A stretch of 64,000 bases of DNA from CAVZTX01 sp963778375 (GTDB taxonomy: Bacteria > Chloroflexota > Ktedonobacteria > Ktedonobacterales > Ktedonobacteraceae), in NCBI GenBank assembly GCA_963778375.1, contig CAVZTX010000028.1, positions 186,001 to 250,000 on the forward strand, written 5' to 3'. Under the pieces are notes generated by a model. That model made no database searches and was not told the DNA's origin. It worked only from the letters and a program-made list of their open reading frames with translations. The position numbers and the translations under genes were made by a program. This document shows, in pieces, positions 9,262 through 18,752 of this stretch (positions within the stretch are counted from its first letter, which is position 1; every line of letters starts with the position of its first letter).

Positions 9262-9502
9262 GTGTATTTGTTCCTTTGATAACGGTGACGATGGCTAGAG
9301 AAATTTGTCACCGGAGCATGTCATTGTCATTTTGAGGCATGTTGAGGCAGAAAGTCAAGCTCAGATCTATGGAGTGTCACCAGGGTTACGTCGTCCTCCT
9401 GCTCCCAGTCTTAATCTTTTTTATTCCTTTCGGCGATAATTTTTAAGATGGTTCTGTTCGTCATAATCTTATCATATGTACTACGTTCCTAAGGCACGTG
9501 GG

Positions 9503-11112
9503 TTATTCCGGGATACTCTGGGCGAAGTGGAAGAAGTTGGTGGGGTCATAGGTGGCCTTCACTTGTTGCAGTCGTGGGAGGTTGGAGCCGTAGTAGGCTT
9601 GTTGCCAGTTGGGCAGATTGGGATCGATGTAGTTCACGTAGGCACCTCCGCTGGCGTAGGGACGCATGGCCTGCCAGGTATTGGCTAGCCAGGTTTGATT
9701 TGCTGATGCGACAGAGGGGGGATCGCTCGCATTCCAGTTAGCGGAGTACTGGGCGGAAAAGAGTGCGTTACGGTGCACAAAGGCTGTGGCATCCGAGGCG
9801 ACGCGGTTGATTGCGCCGCCGAATGCATCGAAACCGATACCATTTACGCCCAATATGGATGAGGACTGGCACTGGGCGACTGCGTTTACCAGGACATCGA
9901 TGCCTGAACGCGGTAAAGGATTGGTGAAGTAGTCTGATTTGGCGCTAAAAGTACCGCGAACCAACTGGCCCTGCGGGTTCTGACTAGGCAAATGGCATTG
10001 CCCAACGGTTTTGCCGTAACAGCCTGCTTCGGTGAGCATGGTATCGAGCAGGGTGGCACTTGAGACGTAGTTACTCGAGGGCGCGACGGGAATTTGGCGA
10101 ATTAGCTGTTGCAATAGTGAGTTCAGGGCAGTGACACTACCTACGTAGACGCCGTTCACGAGCACGATTGGATTAGCACTTTTGTTAGAGGTGGATTGGA
10201 GGACGCAATTAGACCATAGTTCGTCTGGTGCCTGGGGTGCCCAGTTCTGCCAGGCAGCGACTACATCAGCGGCACTACTCCAGGGCCAATAGAGGGTGAA
10301 GAGCGATAGCGAAGAGACCGCATGGGTCTGGAAGGTGAACGAGGTGACTACGCCGAAGTTGCCTCCACCTCCACCACGCAGCGCCCAGAAGAGGTCTGAG
10401 TTGTGGCTTGCATCACAGGTGATACCGTGTCCATTGGCGAGGAGGACCTGGGCTGAGAGCAGGTTGTCACAGGTCAAACCGAACTTGCGACCGAGGACGC
10501 CAACTCCACCACCAAGTGTGAGACCAGCAATGCCTACTGTTGGACAAGAGCCAGCGGGAAGCGCGAAACCTTGCTGGGCGAGCGCTGCATAGACATCGAT
10601 GAGATGGGCACCTGCCCCTATAGTCGCAACTCCAGTGCCCGCATCTACATTTATGGCGTTCATTGAGGTAACATCTACCACCAGACCTGTAGTCGTCGAG
10701 TAGCCTGCGTAGGAGTGGCCACCGGAGCGAGGCGTGAACGGGAGACCGAAGCGCTGTACGAAGGAGAGGCAGGTCTGGACATCCGCAGAGTGAGCACAGT
10801 AGGCAATCGCAGCAGGGAAAATGCCATCGAAACGTGGGTTGAAGAGTTGGTGTGCGACGGGATATTGTGAGTTACCCGGTCGAATCAGCGTGCCTTGAAG
10901 GTTTCTGGCGAGAGCCGACCAATCGGCATCTGTGGGTGATGGCTGCGGAGTGGGAGACGGTTGTTTCGTGATATAGGCTGTGCGGTGGGTGATGGTCGCG
11001 GAGTGGGGGTCGATGTGACATTGACAGGCACGGATGCTTCAGTCCCACAGGCAGCTAAAAGTCCAGGCACGGCCCCGAGGGCACAAAGCTTGAGGAATGT
11101 ACGACGGTTCAT
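9503..11112 (-). pseudogene. Exported berberine-bridge-type FAD-linked oxidase, frameshifted in linker
   Basis: Start: MNRRTFLKLCALGAVPGLLAACG, with a twin-arginine motif and lipobox LAAC (ATG at 11110-11112; an upstream ATG at 11151 is possible). A low-complexity linker (TSTPTPRPSPTAQP) follows and the frame then goes astray. The enzyme proper resumes in another frame with PSPTPQPSPTDADWSALARN and VAHQLFNPRFDGIFPAAIAY, then SGGHSYAG (FAD covalent-attachment region), GVATIGAGAHLIDVY, GGGVGVLGRKFGLTCD and RGGGGGNFGVV. The ORF starting at GTG 10681 is therefore only the C-terminal part. The frameshift falls between about 10950 and 10990. The intact protein would be a secreted or surface FAD/BBE-domain oxidase of about 535 residues acting on sugars or aromatic alcohols. 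Confidence 0.8.
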
Positions 11113-11223
11113 CTCTAATGATGTATCTCTTTGGCTATAGGAAGGAGACATGTGGATCAGAAATTCCTTTCATTGCTAAGATTAGCTTCGCCTGGTAACT
11201 CATCTACCTTCCCAAATAAAGCG

Positions 11224-11589
11224 TCACAGAAAGGTGGCGACCTTGCTTAATAATAGATCAATCTCAAAGGGTTTCGCTATAAAATCTTCTGCTCCTGCTT
11301 CTCGGGCTGTATGCTCGGCACTTGGATGGGCTGAGCACATGATGACCGGAATATGCCTGGTTTCCTCCTGACTCTTGAGGTGTTTCACAATCTCACGGCC
11401 ATCTTTGCCTGAAAGCAGGACATCCACAATGATGAGGTTTGGTAGTCCGCCGTTGTGCAGTTGTTCGAGGAATTCGCCTTTGTCAGAGGTGATGACCTCA
11501 TATCCTTCCTCTAGTAAGATTATCTGGAGGAATTCAAGAATATCTGGCTCATCATCTACTACGAGGATTTTTTTGCGCCCATTTTGCAT
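11224..11589 (-). CDS. Single-domain CheY-like response regulator
   Basis: 121 residues, receiver domain only. Acid pocket D12-D13 (ILVVDDEPD), phosphate acceptor D56 (LIIVDVLLSG), switch residue in VIMCSAHP and conserved K106 (FIAKPFE). No output domain. It follows the large histidine kinase gene on the same strand by 86 bp, so the two form a likely operon in which the kinase phosphorylates this protein. The output partner is not visible here. Strong receiver signature; the pairing is inferred from position. Confidence 0.92.
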   Translation of the reverse strand: MQNGRKKILVVDDEPDILEFLQIILLEEGYEVITSDKGEFLEQLHNGGLPNLIIVDVLLSGKDGREIVKHLKSQEETRHIPVIMCSAHPSAEHTAREAGAEDFIAKPFEIDLLLSKVATFL

Positions 11590-11675
11590 ATTTGGCAGCC
11601 TTTCTCACGTTTTTTAGATGCTTGAGTCTTCCATAAGTGTACGATTTTGCTCACCCAGCAAGTTGGAAAACTCCT

Positions 11676-14126
11676 TCACTTTTCCTCCTGAAAGAGAGGT
11701 AAAGCAACAGTAAAGGTGGCACCTTCACCTTTGCGGCTTTGTACCGATACGCTACCAGAATGTCGAGCGAGGATTTCCTTTGAGATGTATAAACCAATGC
11801 CAAGCCCGGGGTAGGTTCGTTCCTCTGGGTCAGTGACTTGATAGAAGCGCTCAAATATTTTCTGATGATAGGCTTCCTCAATACCAATACCAAAATCTTG
11901 AACGCTGATGACTGCCTGTTTTTGCGCTCGGGAAAGGCGCACAATCACCTTGTCTGCATGCGGAGAATACTTAATAGCGTTGGTGAACAGGTTGATGAAT
12001 ACTTGTCCAAGACGGTCTTTGTCTCCCATAATCCGCGCATCTGTTCTTCCTTCGATAATGAGCTGATGGGTGGTTGTAGCTGCCTGTACATTTTCCACCG
12101 TTTCGGCAATCAGGGTATCCAGGTCGAATATTTCTATTTGAAACGCGAGCTTGCCCATCTGCATACGAGAGATGTCGAGTAGATCCGTGATGAGCTTGGT
12201 GAGTTTATTGAGTTGAGCATCGATACGGGAGAGGTAATACAATGCTTGCTCATCTCCCTGTTTTTTCAAGCGACGTTGCAATACGTGCGTAAAGCCTTTT
12301 AAACTCGTGACCGGGGTTCTGAGTTCATGACTGGTCATGCTGATGAACTCATCTTTGCGCTGTTCCGCCAGTATCCGCTCTGTGATATCGTGGAAGATGG
12401 TAACAACCATTGTCACCTCTCCACGCGCATCAAATACGGGACGGGATTTGACCAACGACCAGCGTTCAGGCTGACCCGTTGTTCTATTTTTATAGCCCAT
12501 AACGGCCTCAGCCTCGCGCTCGCCAGCGAGGACTCGCAGGTGCGTAAATTGGGAATGTGGAAAGGGCTGTCTCAATTCATCAAGAATCTCGTACTTAGCG
12601 GCAATACCGGCGAATGGAGCTTCTAACATTGCTTGTACCGAAGCAGAGCCGGTCATTTGGGCCGCAGCTTCATTCGCATAGATGACGTGGCTGTTTGTAT
12701 CGTAGACGATAATTCCATCGGCCACTCCACGCAGGATGATATCGAGTTGATCGCGCGATTGCTGAGCTTGCGAGTAGAGCCGTGCATTCTGTATAGCGAG
12801 TGAGGCACGTGAGGCAAGCTCCTCTGCCATAGTAAGATCTGACTGCGTATAGCGGCGACTTGATTCTGCTAAAACAAACGCCACCGTTCCTATTGCCTTC
12901 CCATCAATGATAAGCGGAATGGTCATGGATGAAGTAAAGCCGATGGTGCGCAATAATGCCAGTTGCTCATCATCCACCGCCGCTGCTACCAGCATATCAT
13001 CACTGATAAATGGGACAAATTCAGAGACACCTGTGCGAAGAATTTGTGGAATGCCAGAAGTTGCGTTCATATCCACCGGATATTTTTTATTCAATTCCCG
13101 GGCCCACTGTACCTTTTGTGGATCGGCGTGGGCGATGACTAACTGCTCAATTGAGCCATCTTCGGCCAGCATGTTGACGGTGCACCAGTCGGCGATATGC
13201 GGAACCGCAAGGTTGGCGATGGTTTGTAGGGTTGTTTTGTAGTCAAGCGAAGAAGAAAGTACCTTACTGGCATTGGAGAGGAACTGCAAATTCTGTTGCA
13301 ATCGCTTGCGTTCGGTGATATTGCGTGCAATTTTTGAAGCGCCAATAATTTGACCTTCTTTATTTTTTAAGGGAGAAATACTGAGGGAGATATTAAGCCT
13401 TGTACCATCTTTACACATGCGCACGGTTTCGAAATGGTCAATGTGCTCGCCCTTGCGAAGTTTCGAGAGAATCATATCCTCTTCTCCTCGCCGATCTGGA
13501 GGGATGATGAGGAAGATATGCTTGCCCACGGCTTCTTGCGAGGTATAGCCAAACATGCGTTCCGCAGCAAAGTTCCAACTTGTAATGATCCCGTCCAGGG
13601 TTTTGCTGATAATCGCATCGTCGGAAGTTTCAACAATTGCTGCCAGCAGGAGTGAATTTTTTTGTTCTTGCTGTTTGTGCTCGGTGATATCCCGATTGAT
13701 TTCGAGGATGGCAATGAGCTGGTTATGGGATTTATGGGTAACTACCTGACGGCTTTCTACAATTACTTGTCTACCATCTTTAGTAGTATGTACCAGATCT
13801 CCCACCCACTGCTCGCCTGTTGCAAGGAGAGCATCGACTGCCTCACGAGATACTGGAAAGCGTGTTGAGAGCAAATTGTGAGTGACCTGGCCCATGGCTT
13901 CCTGGGCGGTCCATCCATAGAGTTCTTCCGCACCTCGGTTCCAGTAGATGATGGTGCTGGTAGGATCACGCACAATGATAGCATCGTGGGCGAGTTCGAT
14001 GAGCTGCGCCCGTATCTGCGCTGTTTGTTCAAGCAGCCGTTTTTTCTCTTCGCTCTGCTCGCTCACTGGAATTTGTTTGTCAAATGCCGGTTTCGTCTCA
14101 TCGGAAAAAAGAGGGGGGGTACTCAT
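11676..14126 (-). CDS. PAS-PAS-GAF-PAS sensor histidine kinase
   Basis: 816 residues without membrane segments, so cytoplasmic. Order: PAS about 35-150 (AIIVRDPTSTIIYWNRGAEE), PAS about 160-275 (AIISKTLDGIITSWNFAAER, ending NITERKRLQ), GAF about 295-445, PAS about 455-580 (GIIVYDTNSHVIYANEAAA), HisKA with phospho-acceptor H600 (SHELRTPVTSLKGF), and an HATPase domain with N box NLFTNAIKYSP, G1 DFGIGI and G2 GLGIGLYISKEI. Three PAS domains plus GAF suggest small-ligand or redox sensing. The response regulator at 11224 is the probable partner. Confidence 0.94.
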   Translation of the reverse strand: MSTPPLFSDETKPAFDKQIPVSEQSEEKKRLLEQTAQIRAQLIELAHDAIIVRDPTSTIIYWNRGAEELYGWTAQEAMGQVTHNLLSTRFPVSREAVDALLATGEQWVGDLVHTTKDGRQVIVESRQVVTHKSHNQLIAILEINRDITEHKQQEQKNSLLLAAIVETSDDAIISKTLDGIITSWNFAAERMFGYTSQEAVGKHIFLIIPPDRRGEEDMILSKLRKGEHIDHFETVRMCKDGTRLNISLSISPLKNKEGQIIGASKIARNITERKRLQQNLQFLSNASKVLSSSLDYKTTLQTIANLAVPHIADWCTVNMLAEDGSIEQLVIAHADPQKVQWARELNKKYPVDMNATSGIPQILRTGVSEFVPFISDDMLVAAAVDDEQLALLRTIGFTSSMTIPLIIDGKAIGTVAFVLAESSRRYTQSDLTMAEELASRASLAIQNARLYSQAQQSRDQLDIILRGVADGIIVYDTNSHVIYANEAAAQMTGSASVQAMLEAPFAGIAAKYEILDELRQPFPHSQFTHLRVLAGEREAEAVMGYKNRTTGQPERWSLVKSRPVFDARGEVTMVVTIFHDITERILAEQRKDEFISMTSHELRTPVTSLKGFTHVLQRRLKKQGDEQALYYLSRIDAQLNKLTKLITDLLDISRMQMGKLAFQIEIFDLDTLIAETVENVQAATTTHQLIIEGRTDARIMGDKDRLGQVFINLFTNAIKYSPHADKVIVRLSRAQKQAVISVQDFGIGIEEAYHQKIFERFYQVTDPEERTYPGLGIGLYISKEILARHSGSVSVQSRKGEGATFTVALPLFQEEK

Positions 14127-14338
14127 GCATCGCAGCCTTTCTATAAAGAAGTGCTCGCAACTCGGTCGTCATAGTCAGGAGAGAAATCGACCTTTCTTCT
14201 GTTATTGATTTCCTGATAAAGTCAGGAATGTATGCGGCTAGTATAGATGATTTGCTCAAGTAGGGCAAGCACAGCAATGTCTGGATACTAGAAGCAGGTC
14301 CAGGGGATGATCTTGAGACTATACTTTTAGGATCGACG

Positions 14339-14368
14339 AAGGCCCTCCTGGGAATGCGGGAGGGCCTT
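14339..14368. terminator. Hairpin in spacer between protease and kinase genes
   Basis: AAGGCCCTCC (14339-14348) pairs with GGAGGGCCTT (14359-14368). No strong T run on either side. It sits downstream of the minus-strand protease gene. The 386-bp spacer 14127-14512 shows no gene. Confidence 0.5.
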
Positions 14369-14512
14369 GGATAGATTAATTTTGTGTATCACCGTATCTG
14401 GGAGCGCAACAAGCCATCTGCACAACGCTTGATGTTGAATGTGCATGTTTGAACGTGACATGCTCTCAATGCAAACGAGGCATTGCGGCTACACCCAAGC
14501 CAAGGTAACAGA

Positions 14513-15278
14513 TTACTGAACCGTTTGAACCATCCAGAAATCACGGGCAAGGTTGGGGCTAAGCACGTAAGCATAGGGCAAGGTGAAGTAGCCTTGCATT
14601 CCCCAATTCGGACCCCAGGAATTTCTGATGATAAACCATTGATTGGCATCGTCATAGCCTACCGCAAGCACTGCATGCCCACCAAGGACCCCTTCCCCCG
14701 GTTGTGGCATGGGGGCATGGCCAGTCTGAGCCACCTGGTCACTTTCGAAGCTCTGATAGGCCGTAAAGCCAAGGACGATTGGATAGCCAGCAGCCAGGCA
14801 ACCTTTTATTTGATTGATGTCCTGGGCAACGCTTTGATACTGGATCGCCCTGTGCTGCAGAGCAGCTTTGATAGCAGGCGGCTGGCGGCAGCATTTCCCA
14901 GTTCGCGACATTGTATGGCCACATGTCTTCAGGACAGGCCCCCTGGTTTACCACACTTTTCATGCCATCCCGAATCTGTGCGCCATTATCGCAGGTTACG
15001 TCGTTTTCTATGACCCGCTCATTATAGTAAATGAAGAGCCGGGATGGTACGAAAATTGGGGATTCGTTTTGTTTCATCTGATCGAACTCAAGGGCAGCAG
15101 CAATGGCATTGGCTGTGCAACTTCCTAAGTTTTCCTGGTTATAGACCGGTGGACAGGCGGAAGTCAGGTCGACGCTTGGTGGCAGTGCTGCTGTTACTTG
15201 TGCAGGTGCGGCAAACTTGAGATCGCGGTGGTCGGGTAGATCAGGTATCCACCCATAACCCTTAATTTTACGAGGCAT
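14513..15278 (-). pseudogene. Papain-family (C1) cysteine protease, frameshifted
   Basis: Start MPRKIKGYGWIPDLPDHRD at ATG 15278, with GAGGAAGG 11 bp upstream (an upstream start at 15362 lacks support). Catalytic Cys54 in ENLGSCTANAIAA. The frame fails after MLPPAACYQ, and the rest of the enzyme is in another frame: AALQHRAIQYQSVAQDINQI, catalytic His in GGHAVLAVGYDD, Asn in IIRNSWGPNWGMQGYF. Dropping one T from TTT at 14867-14869 (plus strand) rejoins the frames. All three catalytic residues are intact. The family cleaves peptides; bacterial members of this short type are often cytoplasmic or exported without a classical signal, and none is seen here. Confidence 0.85.
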
Positions 15279-15758
15279 TGTTCGAGTATCCTTCCTCAAA
15301 TGTATTGACGTTCGAGTACGTAGCAGGAACTTCCTGCTTGCAACTGATTCTTTCGTCTGCATGCTAGACTCTAGAAGTTCTGTGAATAGTGTACGTGGAT
15401 TAAGGCTGAAACACCCCTGTAGTATTACCTGTTATGATTACCTGTTTTTTTCACTGGTTGAAGACGGATATTTGGGGCATACCGGTAGAAGCACGTATGT
15501 TTTCTGAACTGAAGAAAAATAAAGGAAATCGGAAAGTCGTCTCAGCAAAAACATGAAGATAATTGAAAACTACCTGTAAAGATCGATGTATAGCTTTTTG
15601 ATAAGTATATATACTGATCGCAACTTTATATCCACCAGAACATATACTTGTAAACATTATCTCCACTGGAACAAATACCGCTTTAGCATCTTTATTATTT
15701 TATTCTTATCCTAGATGCTTTTCTTGTTTCGATATTTCCTAGAAAGGAGAAATTTGAG
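15279..15758. other. AT-rich spacer, no gene seen
   Basis: 480 bp between the protease and the PQQ propeller gene, AT-rich toward its right half, presumably holding the promoters of both divergent genes. The only ORF of note (15451-15666, minus) has no ribosome site and no family look. Confidence 0.4.
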
Positions 15759-16907
15759 ATGTATGCCTTTAAGCACTTACGACGAGGGTTATTGTTGAGC
15801 CTACTGGTACTGGTTGCTCTTTCTGCGGCATTTCTGACCGGGAATCTTGCGCAGCGGCAGGTTACTCATGCGGCCGGTGTGAGTAGCAGTTCGGCTACTG
15901 TCTATTTCGGCTCTGATGATGGCTACCTGTATGCACTTGATGCTAGCACTGGGTCATTGCGATGGCGTTTCAAAGTAAACGGAGTGGAAGATTCGCCTAC
16001 ATTAGCTAATGGTGTCCTGTATGTTGGCAGTGACGATGGCTATGCATATGCCCTTAATGCAACGACAGGAGCGCTGATTTGGAAATTCAAGACTGGATTG
16101 GCTATCGAGTCCTCACCGGCAGTTGTCAATGATCTTGTTTACATCGGCTCCAACGATGGCTATGTCTATGCAGTAAAAGCAAAGACGGGCATTCTACAAT
16201 GGCGTTACTACACAGCAACTGCAAACTCTTCACCGACCGTCGCCAATGGTATTCTCTACGTCGGCACCTACTTTGTGAATGATCAAAGAAGTGGCTATGT
16301 TTACGCGCTCAATGCGAGTAATGGGGCCTTCATCTGGCGCTACCTGACAGACTCAAGTGTAAACTTATCGAAGCCTAATGTGGTTAACGGCATCGTCTAC
16401 ACCGGCTCGTATGATGGCTACGTCTATGCACTTCAGGCTAGCAATGGACAGTTGGTCTGGCGGGCACAAGGAAGCGGTGAATTTGGCTTCCCGTCCTTCT
16501 CGCCTGCAGTTGCCAATGGAAAGGTCTATGTGGGTGAGAATAATAATGATCCACAAACTGGTTTCAATGATGTATACGCCTTCAATGCTTCTAGTGGTGC
16601 TCTTGTCTGGCAAAGTAAGGGCAGTGCGCTTGCCGGTGTTGCTGTCGCTAACAATGTTGTGTATGTTCCAATTTACGATGGATCAAATTTTTACCTGAAT
16701 GCCCTTAGCGGGGATACGGGTAACTTGAAATGGCAGGCAAAGGGCGACTATAGTACTCCAACCGTCTACAATGGAGTCCTATATGTCGGGTCCAGTTCGT
16801 CGAATTCTACCATCAATTACCTGAATGCCTTTAATGCCACGACTGGAACCTTCAAATGGCGCTATCAGGTAGGCAGCACAATCCCTGGTGCTCCAACTAT
16901 AGGATAG
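15759..16907 (+). CDS. Secreted PQQ-type beta-propeller repeat protein (BamB-like)
   Basis: 382 residues. Signal peptide to about residue 40 (LLLSLLVLVALSAAFLTGN, cleavage near THAAG). At least seven repeats of the form VYFGSDDGYLYALDASTGSLRWRFK follow, the WD-like PQQ/PQQ_2 repeat in which Trp and Gly stack between blades. Related propellers include BamB and quinoprotein dehydrogenases. The PQQ-enzyme active-site residues cannot be assigned, so a structural or binding role outside the cell is more likely than catalysis. ATG 15759 follows AAAGGAGAAATTTGAG. Confidence 0.85.
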   Translation: MYAFKHLRRGLLLSLLVLVALSAAFLTGNLAQRQVTHAAGVSSSSATVYFGSDDGYLYALDASTGSLRWRFKVNGVEDSPTLANGVLYVGSDDGYAYALNATTGALIWKFKTGLAIESSPAVVNDLVYIGSNDGYVYAVKAKTGILQWRYYTATANSSPTVANGILYVGTYFVNDQRSGYVYALNASNGAFIWRYLTDSSVNLSKPNVVNGIVYTGSYDGYVYALQASNGQLVWRAQGSGEFGFPSFSPAVANGKVYVGENNNDPQTGFNDVYAFNASSGALVWQSKGSALAGVAVANNVVYVPIYDGSNFYLNALSGDTGNLKWQAKGDYSTPTVYNGVLYVGSSSSNSTINYLNAFNATTGTFKWRYQVGSTIPGAPTIG

Positions 16908-17050
16908 CGGCATATGGATCTCCATAACTGACTACACAGGCGAAGAAGAAGATTCTGGACGGCAACCTCGTCTGCTCAATGAGGATTGATGTTGAGAAGA
17001 AGGTGGCGAGTGGTCAAAGTAGGACAATAGCAATGTAGAAACATACATTT

Positions 17051-17082
17051 TCCTGGCAACCATAAAAATTGCCAGGATTTTT
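17051..17082 (+). terminator. Intrinsic terminator
   Basis: TCCTGGCAA (17051-17059) pairs with TTGCCAGGA (17069-17077), followed by TTTTT. It is 144 bp downstream of the propeller gene. The 316-bp spacer 16908-17223 holds nothing else that I can support. Confidence 0.8.
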
Positions 17083-17223
17083 GATTTGATAAGCACGTTC
17101 AATCGGTCCTACGGCTTCTTTACGGTGACTCTTTCATAAGCCCAAAGCTAGCGAACCGAATTAATCACGAGATGCGTGATTGTATTAGAGGTCGTTCCTC
17201 ACTCCATGAAAAGAAAGACAGGT

Positions 17224-17994
17224 ATGAGTCAGCAAATTGGAAAACTAGAGAGCAAATGGACAGATGTGAATGGCCTGTCCATGCATGCACGCATCTCGCT
17301 AGACCCAGCACCCACTCATGATTTTCCGATTGTGCTGGTGCATGGATTATCGGTTTCCAGCGGTTACATGGTTCCGACCGCAGTCCTTCTCGCTCCTCAT
17401 TATCGTGTATATGCTCCTGACTTACCCGGTTATGGTAAAAGCACCAAACCATCCCATATATTAACCGTACCAGAATTATCCGACGCGCTTGCGGCCTGGA
17501 TGCAGACAATAGGCCTGCAACGAGCAGCGCTTGTCGGCAACTCCCTTGGATGCCAGACGATCGTGGACTTTGCCCTACGTTACCCTGAGCGCATTACACA
17601 TGCTGTGCTGGTTGGACCGACTATGGATCCAAAGGCACGTACTGTGCATCAGGAGGCGTGGCGGTTGTTTCTAGATATGCTGCGTGAACCACTTTCGCTG
17701 ACACCTGTAATTGCACGTGAATATACGGCTGCCGGTATACGCCGAACTATTCGTACACTGCGATATGCCTTCCAAGATCGTATGGAAGAACATTTACCTC
17801 ATGTACAGGTACCAACGCTTGTTGTGCGTGGCGCTCGTGATCCGATTGTGTCACAACGCTGGGCGGAGGAGGTAGCAGAGCTGTTACCGAGAAGTCGGTT
17901 TGTCGCGATACCTGGGGCAGGACATGCAGTGAACTTCAATTCACCGAGGAAACTTGTGGACGTGATCCGAGACTTTCTAGAAGATACACCGTGA
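17224..17994 (+). CDS. Alpha/beta-hydrolase fold protein
   Basis: 256 residues from MSQQIGKLESKWTDVNG; the frame is open upstream to 17176 but that part looks non-coding. Oxyanion region VLVHGLSVSSGYMVP, nucleophile Ser in GNSLGCQ, acid in RGARDPIV and catalytic His in PGAGHAVNF: a complete Ser-Asp-His triad. This fold covers esterases, C-C hydrolases and haloperoxidase-like enzymes; the substrate is unknown. It converges on a second hydrolase gene with only 7 bp between the stop codons. The two are not close copies. Confidence 0.88.
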   Translation: MSQQIGKLESKWTDVNGLSMHARISLDPAPTHDFPIVLVHGLSVSSGYMVPTAVLLAPHYRVYAPDLPGYGKSTKPSHILTVPELSDALAAWMQTIGLQRAALVGNSLGCQTIVDFALRYPERITHAVLVGPTMDPKARTVHQEAWRLFLDMLREPLSLTPVIAREYTAAGIRRTIRTLRYAFQDRMEEHLPHVQVPTLVVRGARDPIVSQRWAEEVAELLPRSRFVAIPGAGHAVNFNSPRKLVDVIRDFLEDTP

Positions 17995-18001
17995 CAAACG
18001 C

Positions 18002-18724
18002 TTATTGTTCGCTGGAGAGGAATTTGAGCACTTTGGCATTAAACTCATGTGGTGAATCAAACATGACCACGTGACCCGCCTTTTTCAGGATGTGGAGCGA
18101 GGAATGGGTAATCTCTTTGTGTAAGATTTCTGCGAATACGGGAGGCACTAAGGTGTCATTTTCGCCCCAGATGAGTAAGGTGGGAGCAGTGATGAGCTTC
18201 AAGTCCTCTTGCACGTCCTGCGTTAAAAGATCGCGGGCGGCATTTAAAAGAGTTCGTGGACCTGCTCTCAATGCATCGATGAACAGGGTAGGAAGAAAGC
18301 TGGGTACCATGTAACGAATTGCTGAAAGCAGTGGGACGAAGTAGCCAGGGAGGGATCGGCCAGTTGGTAATCCAGCGGGCGCAACCAGGACAAGGTGGCG
18401 TACAACCTTCGATTGATGTGCTGCTAGCCGAATGCAAATATAGCCACCCATTGAGTGTCCAATGAAATGCGCCTGCCGAACACCTATCGCTTCCATCCAT
18501 TGCAGCAACCATGAGGTTGCCTGGTCCAGCATAAAGCGATGGGGGAAACGGCGCATTGAACCAAAGCCGGGAAGGTCTACGAGATAGACCCGGTAGTGCT
18601 GAGCAAAAGTTGGAACATTGCGCTTCCACCAACGCGTGGAACCAGAGAGTCCATGCACAAGGATGAGAGGTTCACCCTGACCAACTACCTGATAATGAAC
18701 CGATAGTCCTTCTACCGAAATCAC
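18002..18724 (-). CDS. Alpha/beta-hydrolase fold protein
   Basis: 240 residues with a full hydrolase signature: LILVHGLSGSTRWW (HG oxyanion), nucleophile Ser in GHSMGG, acid in IWGENDTLVPP and His in KKAGHVVMFDSP. Closest in look to 2-hydroxy-6-oxo-dienoate hydrolase and lipase-like members; the substrate is not predictable. It starts 28 bp after the DUF4012 gene on the same strand, so it is probably co-transcribed with it, and is tail-to-tail with the hydrolase at 17224. Confidence 0.88.
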   Translation of the reverse strand: MISVEGLSVHYQVVGQGEPLILVHGLSGSTRWWKRNVPTFAQHYRVYLVDLPGFGSMRRFPHRFMLDQATSWLLQWMEAIGVRQAHFIGHSMGGYICIRLAAHQSKVVRHLVLVAPAGLPTGRSLPGYFVPLLSAIRYMVPSFLPTLFIDALRAGPRTLLNAARDLLTQDVQEDLKLITAPTLLIWGENDTLVPPVFAEILHKEITHSSLHILKKAGHVVMFDSPHEFNAKVLKFLSSEQ

Positions 18725-18752
18725 TTGATGAGTTCTCTGTATTGCGGCCTCC

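Noticed and set aside
15451..15666. 71-codon minus ORF in the spacer
   Set aside because: AT-rich stretch, no ribosome site, no recognisable protein pattern.
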